In this document: positions 63,801-64,000 of the stretch, piece by piece
Layout of the letters: each line of letters starts with the position of its first letter
Numbering within the stretch: position 1 is the stretch's first letter
Assembly (NCBI GenBank): GCA_008508345.1
Contig: QNGE01003327.1
Span: 23,347-87,346 of the forward strand
Direction of reading: 5' to 3'
DNA: 64,000 nt
Origin: Paragonimus westermani
Lineage: Eukaryota; Platyhelminthes; Trematoda; Plagiorchiida; Troglotrematidae
Made by a program: the position numbers and the translations under genes
The notes under the pieces: generated by a model
The model's input: only the letters and a program-made list of their open reading frames with translations
What the model was told of the DNA's origin: nothing
Databases searched by the model: none

Positions 63801-64000
63801 ACCAACTAAAGATACTGCGGGAAAAACAGTAGGATCTACAGTGGCCCAAAAGTGAATCCAAGTGGATAACCGCCTGAGACGGGAAACATTAATCTCCAAA
63901 CTGGTGATAGCACTTAACACAGCACGTGAGAGGTGTGGGGACCTTAAAGGTGTTCACATTTAACGGTTGTGCTAACTGAAAATTCGAAAGCTGAAGTAGA

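Overview
The window looks like nuclear DNA of a flatworm, most probably a digenean trematode of the large-genome liver-fluke type (inference). One intron-containing gene sits in a sea of decayed retroelements. Two 36-37 nt introns lie at the 5' end of a gene whose later introns run to 12.7 kb. The repeat mix (RTE-type and CR1-type LINEs, GIY-YIG Penelope-like elements, an R2-type fragment and a Ty3/gypsy element) is typical of such genomes. I see no bacterial gene organisation, CRISPR array or operon.

The only host gene I can support is a mitochondrial acetyl-CoA acetyltransferase (ACAT1-type thiolase) on the + strand at 18153-46535. It has seven exons (18153-18194, 18231-18389, 18427-18582, 31313-31456, 40272-40647, 45813-46035, 46415-46535) that join in frame to a 406-residue protein. 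All four thiolase catalytic motifs are intact. The gene spans 28 kb, and introns 3, 4 and 5 hold most of the mobile-element debris.

Upstream (1-18152): an RTE reverse-transcriptase scrap (about 4.86-5.08 kb, -), two copies of an unclassified dispersed repeat (7.1-7.9 and 11.0-11.5 kb), a CR1-like RT (8.7-10.1 kb), a long broken RTE element (11.8-13.7 kb) and a head-to-head pair of Penelope-like fragments (15.3-16.7 kb). Intron 3 holds a second head-to-head Penelope pair (25.6-28.0 kb), an RTE fragment (29.1-30.0 kb) and a third Penelope piece. Intron 4 holds RTE tails, a 152-bp tandem duplication, a 984-base assembly gap, an R2-type fragment and a 190-bp palindrome. Intron 5 holds another Penelope fragment and a 100-bp hairpin.

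Downstream (46536-64000): a decayed Ty3/gypsy pol on the - strand (48.2-50.1 kb), two tRNA-derived SINE-like sequences, a nearly complete but broken RTE on the - strand (55.2-57.0 kb), another on the + strand (59.3-60.4 kb), two more on the - strand (62.0-64.0 kb), and two more copies of the dispersed repeat.

The most interesting structural pattern is recurrent head-to-head Penelope arrangement: two inverted pairs of coding fragments, plus two short hairpins carrying CTGANGA...GAAAC sequence of the kind found in Penelope-associated hammerhead ribozymes. One hairpin shares its motif with the 3' flank of a Penelope copy in this same window.
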